Below the pieces are notes generated by a model. It did not search any database. It had not been told where the DNA came from and worked only from the letters and a program-made list of their open reading frames with translations. DNA of 64,000 nt from Isoetes taiwanensis. Lineage: Eukaryota > Streptophyta > Lycopodiopsida > Isoetales > Isoetaceae. Below are positions 59,472-64,000 of this stretch, in pieces. The stretch is taken from NCBI GenBank assembly GCA_021234155.1, contig JAJEKV010000005.1, positions 14,177,449 to 14,241,448 of the forward strand, given 5' to 3'. A program made the translations under genes and the position numbers. Within the stretch, counting starts at the first letter, position 1, and each line of letters opens with the position of its first letter.

Positions 59472-60788
59472 TAAAAAATCTGAGGGCGAGATCCAAGTGA
59501 TTGGTGGAAAGAGGTAGAAATTGTGTTCAATGGCCAAAAACTAAGCGGAGGTTCTAGAAAATGGATATATCCTTATTGCAAGGTGCAACGCATTTCTTCC
59601 ACGATAAGAGTAAGAGGTCATTTGATTCACGAGACAAGATGTTGAGTTTGTCCAAGTATTCGAATGAAGCGACACCAACTACTAGAATTTGCAAGGCAAG
59701 CGGATGAGAAGAAAGCGTAAGAAACAAGCAAAAGAATGTGCAAGGGAGGCTGCTACTTTTGGCATTGATGATCGACGTGCTACACCTTATACACGTGATA
59801 CATGTACACATTATGATCAAGAACGACGTGAAAGTCCAGTGGAGAGAAACACACTCGCTTCTAGTAGTGGACTACGACGCTTTCTTCAACCTAAGAAGCT
59901 TGGCCAGTAGGAAATAAAGAGACTAATCGATCCCAAAAAAAAGGAGGCAGTGGATAGACAGGTTGTTAGATGGTTCTATCATAACCACATCCCGTTTCGT
60001 GTTTAGATCAGATTTTTTCTAAGCTATGGTGCAAGCTATTGCGAGTTATGGGCTAGGATATGAGGCACCTAAATACGAGGACATTCACACAACATTCTTG
60101 GAGGGGGAAAAGCAAACTATGCATGAACTTTTGTCTGATATTAGAAGCCAATGGGCTGATTCTAGAGTCAATCTCATCTTTGATGGATGGACTGATAAGA
60201 AAGGGCGTCATATTGAAGGTTCAGTTGCCTATTATAGAGGCAAAGCATACTTCCTCATGTCTCATGACATATCTGCTTTAGGAAAAGGGGCCTCAAATCT
60301 AGTAGATATATGGAAAGAAAGCATTACATATGTGGGTGCACAAAATGTTGTGCAAATTGTATGTGATCTAGAGAATGCCAATCGTGCAGCTGGACGTATT
60401 ATTGAGGTAGAGTTCTCGCATATCTTCTTTTGCCCATGCATTGCACATTGCCTCAATAACTTGCTCAAAGATATTGGCAGCCTACCTGAAGTTGCGGATT
60501 TGGTGCAAAAAGGAAAGTCTTTGGTTACATTTGTGAATGGCCACACATCTACTCGTGCACACTTTCAAAAGCTCACACTTGCAAATCACAATGGTAAGAC
60601 TTTGTTAAAGTATTGTGAAACTAGATTTGGCTACAATTTCATAATGCTTGAAAGATTGCGTGATTTACATTGGGTATTGAGGTCATTGCTTGTTTGTTGA
60701 TGATGTCTTTCGCAAGAGTCCACCTGGAAGCTCAGCTGCAGGAAGGGCATGTAATGCTATTGTTTTTTATGATGCATTTTGGAATATG

Positions 60789-62187
60789 TAGCATAATAAC
60801 AGGGGGTTTTCTTTGTGTTTTTGTACGCTTTTCACTAAGGTTTTCCTATGATTTCGTGATGTATTCAAATGGATGTACTAATGCGTACATCTAGAGTACA
60901 CCATTCGAGCCATTGATTTTAGCCTTTTTTTCAATGGTCAACAACCAATGGCTCACAACAAAAGCCCTTTTTTTGTCGTGTGGTGCATAATGGGCACATG
61001 AAGGGCCATTGATTTTAGCCCAACAACCAATGGCTCACAACAAAAGCCCTTTTTTGTGCGTGTGGTGCATAATGGGCACATGAAGGACCATTGATTTTAG
61101 CCCAATAACCAATGGCTCACAACAAAAGCCCTTTTTTTGTGTGTGTGGTGCATAATGGGCACATGAAGTGCTTGAAGGGCGCATGTAGTGCAGTTTCCCC
61201 TTAACAACACATTTCTTATCATAACTTTTGATCGAGCTCTGTTTGAGATGATTTTTATTATGTTGAAAAGCTCTCTCGAGATCTTTTTGATAGTGTATGA
61301 TATGGATATGTTTGGTTTAGTTATCTATGCTAAAACAGCAATTTTTCGGCCGGGTTTGGTAGGCTAACACATCCTACCAGTTGATTAATACAGGATTGTG
61401 CTATTGGATCATTCCGAATGAAGCTTGCAAAAAATTACCATGTATTTTTAGATTTTTGAGGCAGTTATTAAGCAAATTCCAAGGCTTCTAGATCCTTGTG
61501 CTAACAAGTAGAAAAGTTTTCCACTTTGGTTTCTCACCACAAGAATCCATGGAGACCAAAGGCTGCTGTTAAATTCCAGTTGAAAAATGTTTGTGTATGA
61601 GTGTTGCAAACTTTATGACTTTCAGAATAATGGGATCAATCTGCTCTATCTTTATAGTAACTTTTACTTATGTTCTATTTGTTTTATTGTGATCAAATTC
61701 AAAAGCTACAGGTGATGAAAGCCTCAAATGAATTCTAGTTTTTTTTTTGGTTTGAGTTCTAAAATTTTTGTCACCCTTGGGGGGGGGGTCCCTAAGGCCT
61801 CAAAGGGGTTAAAAAAAAATTTTTAGCAACACAAACCATTAACATTAAATCCCCCAACACATAACAACCAACACATAACAACCATTTACATTAATAACCA
61901 ACACATAACTACCATTGACATTAATTAACACAACTATTGGGTCCAACACATTTAAATTAAAATCCCCCTTAAACCCCCTTTGGTTTGGGTGCATATTCAC
62001 ACCAGGTGGCGTAGGGCAGCGAGAGCCCTCATAATTGTATTTTTGCGTTACAAAATCAACACCATATAGTATTCCGCTTGAAATCTTATAGTATTTTGCG
62101 AATCTTGTTATACAGTATAGCAAATTTTGTACTTGCATACCCCACAAACGAGGAACTTTACGTACGGTGTAGATTAAGGAATAAGGG
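60789..62187. mobile_element. Insertion of about 1.4 kb splitting the second hAT transposase
   Basis: The transposase reads ...FDAFW-type motif up to about 60,788 and resumes at KKVKHYLEVVEP at 62,188, neighbours in the family. The intervening DNA has no coding domain. It contains a three-unit tandem repeat, a G run near 61,780 and AACACATAACAACCAT repeats (61,855-61,915). It could be an unspliced long intron, but clear GT-AG edges in phase were not found. Confidence 0.6.
60905..61165. repeat. Three-unit tandem repeat, 83-96 bp
   Basis: GCCATTGATTTTAGCC, CAACCAATGGCTCACAACA, AAAGCCC with a T run, TGTGGTGCATAATGGGCACA recur at about 60,909, 61,005 and 61,088. CCATTGATTTTAGCC and ACCAATGGCT contain inverted CCATTG/CAATGG cores within each unit. 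Confidence 0.88.
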
Positions 62188-62885
62188 GTGAAGAAGGTTA
62201 AACATTACTTGGAGGTTGTGGAGCCAATTGTTTTGATGTTGCGTCTTGTTGAGGGAAATGATCCATGCCTTGGAAATATTTATGAAGGGCTTGATAGGAT
62301 GAATGAATATATTATGAAATTGGAGAAGGATGCAACAAAAGCAGCAGAGTTGGTGGCAATGTGCAATGAAAGATGGAATAGATATGAGTCCCCAATTCAG
62401 GCTGCTGCATTTTACTTGGATCCTGAGTTCCAAGGACAAAAGCAATGGACGGATCCCGCTATCTCGAGGCACTTTCATGACGATGGTTGAGATTGAAAAT
62501 AAGAGAGCAATATGCAATCTATAAGAAGAAAGAGAGGAGTTTTGGAACATCGGATGCGCAAGCGGCTCTCTTTAAATCTGCATCCGCGCTTTGGTGGGAG
62601 GAATATGGAGGAGAGGCACTGGAATTGCAAACCATGGCAATTCGCATTCTTAGCCAAGGAGCTTTTTCCTCGGCACTTGAGAGGCTTTTTAGTGTCTTTT
62701 CACATGTGGCAAGTAAGAAAAAGAATAGACTTCTTCCATCAAGAACATTGGATTTGGCATTTGTAAGTGAAAATTTGAAATTGACTCATAGACAAGTGAG
62801 AAGAGAGCCTTACATTGGCTTTGCAAACAAGGTGTCTCTTCCACAACCACATGAATGGAATGATGATGATCATGGAATAAAATAA

Positions 62886-63519
62886 CGGCTAAGATTAGCC
62901 AAATGGCTATTTTGTAGCAGTTTTGCCAAGAAAAACGGCTAAAGTAAATAGAAAAAATGTCCAAAAAAAAGAAAATTTTAGCCCAATTTTTTTGCCTAAG
63001 TGAGTTTTTTAGGTTGAATAGCCAAACCTTTACCTCCGACATATCCATCGGGACATCGATTAGCTAAACCTAAGATAGAGTGGGCTTGGAAAAATGGATA
63101 GATTAGCCCAAAATTCAACACCAATTTATGTACTAACTTTAAGAAATTTTAAATAGGGTTTATGTTTCTTTTTTTTTCCCCTTTCTTTCTCGTTCCAAGT
63201 ATAAAGTTAAAGCATTAGAGGAAAAGGAACAATTCGTGCCCTTTTTTTTTTAGGTTTTTGAACATGTTCATATATGTTCGTGTCTTGATTTATGTATTTA
63301 CAATAAATTCAATGTCTTTGCCGGAATGCTTGGATTTTTTTAAATCATTATAGAATATTTGCCTTTCCATTTTGTGAAAGTTTAGCCAAAAGCAAGAAAC
63401 TGTGATGGAGAAAAACCATTTAATTTAGCCAAGTGTTAGAAACTTCTAGCCCCAATTTGAAGGTAGTTTAGCTTAACCTATTTTGGCTACACTAAAATAT
63501 AGGAGTAGTAATTTATTCC
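62886..63519. other. AT-rich stretch without recognisable gene
   Basis: Follows the stop of the second transposase. No feature could be supported. Possibly its 3' untranslated region or an intron before the acidic reading frame. Confidence 0.45.
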
Positions 63520-63798
63520 ATGATGATGATGGGGGAAGAGCAAGAGATAGATGAGCAAGTACTAGTGCAAGAGGTGGATGGCAAGGTATTGCCCTTTGAC
63601 AATGAGAATGAGATTGTTGTAGAAGAGGAGAAAGGAGATAATGATGACGATGGCGATGATGACAAGAGTGATAGTGACTATGAAGATGAGGAAGATACGG
63701 ATGCAACTTGTTACGTCTCGCCGAATTACGTTTGTTCTTCAAATCCAAATGTTCGTTACTGGGATTCTGGCACGAATCCATATTCCATGCGTTACTAG
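63520..63798 (+). CDS. Acidic open frame, possible C-terminal exon of the hAT transposase
   Basis: 92 codons, strongly acidic (EEEKGDNDDDGDDDKSDSDY) and ending NPNVRYWDSGTNPYSMRY. hAT transposases of the DUF659 type often end in an acidic tail, and this frame lies on the same strand 635 bases after the dimerisation region. GATGATGATG runs make acidic frames easy to obtain by chance, so coding status is uncertain. Confidence 0.3.
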   Translation: MMMMGEEQEIDEQVLVQEVDGKVLPFDNENEIVVEEEKGDNDDDGDDDKSDSDYEDEEDTDATCYVSPNYVCSSNPNVRYWDSGTNPYSMRY

Positions 63799-64000
63799 CA
63801 CTCTCTAACCTTGAACATTATAATTTTTTGATGTCATGTTACTATATAGTTTCATATTTTCTTTGTTACAAGAAAGTAAATCTTAGAGTTTATTATTCTA
63901 AGTATGCAGAATTTATCATGTGAGTTATTTAACATTAGAGTGGTCAGGTGATGGACCAGAAATGGTCCATTTGCAGTGTTCACTTTAAAATTCATATAAA
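63799..64000. other. Window edge, nothing recognised
   Basis: AT-rich sequence. No terminal repeat or gene was identified. Confidence 0.4.

Larger units (their letters stand above)
59472..62885 (+). pseudogene. hAT transposase with BED finger, DUF659 and dimerisation domain, disrupted
   Basis: Cut-and-paste transposase in at least six pieces. Piece 1 (from 59,489) is DPSDWWKEVEIVFNGQKLSG and a BED finger, KW.YPYCK...RGHLIHETRC, whose first Cys is Tyr, then TGA at 59,643. Piece 2 (59,689-60,003) has a basic region and RQVVRWFYHNHIPF, with TAG at 59,908 and 60,004 and TAA at 60,020. Piece 3 (60,026-60,697) is an intact DUF659 core with NLIFDGWTD (first catalytic Asp), VCDLENANRAAG (second) and CIAHCLNNLL. 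Piece 4 ends GRACNAIVFYDAFWN near 60,788. Piece 5 (62,188-62,487) is VKHYLEVVEPI...RWNRY..PIQAAAFYLDP. Piece 6 (62,487-62,885) is ALWWEEYGGE...RILSQ.AFSSALERLFSVFS...KKKNRL. The 5' end is cut at the T2 junction. No terminal repeats were identified. Confidence 0.87.

Overview
The window looks like repeat-dominated nuclear DNA of a land plant. It carries BED/DUF659-type hAT transposases, Helitron 3' ends, a non-LTR reverse transcriptase remnant, a SIP-type aquaporin exon, PWP1 WD40 exons with canonical GT-AG introns, and many telobox-like AAACCCTA dyads. I see no operons, CRISPR arrays, rRNA or convincing tRNA genes. The lineage cannot be fixed from this sequence alone. No complete, undamaged protein-coding gene is visible; most open frames are by-products of repeats.

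Layout. 1-7,067: right-hand part of a hAT element (left end outside the window) with a decayed transposase at about 690-3,081, apparently inserted into a minus-strand LINE-type reverse transcriptase relic (7,068-7,990). 8.0-16.4 kb: gene-poor DNA with in-frame exons of a PWP1 homologue (11.63-12.02 kb). 16.46-23.3 kb: a Helitron 3' end on the minus strand, minus-strand exons including a SIP aquaporin exon (19,495-19,771), and a transit-peptide-like first exon (23,056). 23.6-33.2 kb and 48.0-57.5 kb: two direct copies (A and B) of one segment of about 7.8 kb of shared sequence. Each copy carries a private insertion of about 1.7 kb: A at 28.0-29.7 kb, B at 51.3-52.9 kb. B's insertion contains a nested hAT-like MITE with a target duplication.

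33.3-43.3 kb: the strangest block. It has a higher-order tandem array; three arrays of 19-bp minisatellite with two alternating monomers; a recurring flanking module; hairpin cassettes roughly every 310-325 bp; and a foldback with arms of about 1.15 kb centred near 40.18 kb. 46.2-47.2 kb and 57.7-59.5 kb: two related segments (T1, T2) on either side of copy B. 59.47-62.89 kb: a second hAT transposase, better preserved but broken by stops, frameshifts and a 1.4-kb insertion, with an acidic reading frame downstream.

The order of events that best fits is: host gene pieces (PWP1, SIP, unknown exons) were captured or stranded among transposons; one segment was duplicated; both copies then took independent insertions; and a composite satellite/foldback element expanded between them. 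Differences between copies A and B are concentrated at CAG/CTG/CCGG-like sites, so some apparent frameshifts may be consensus errors or methylation-linked changes rather than biology.
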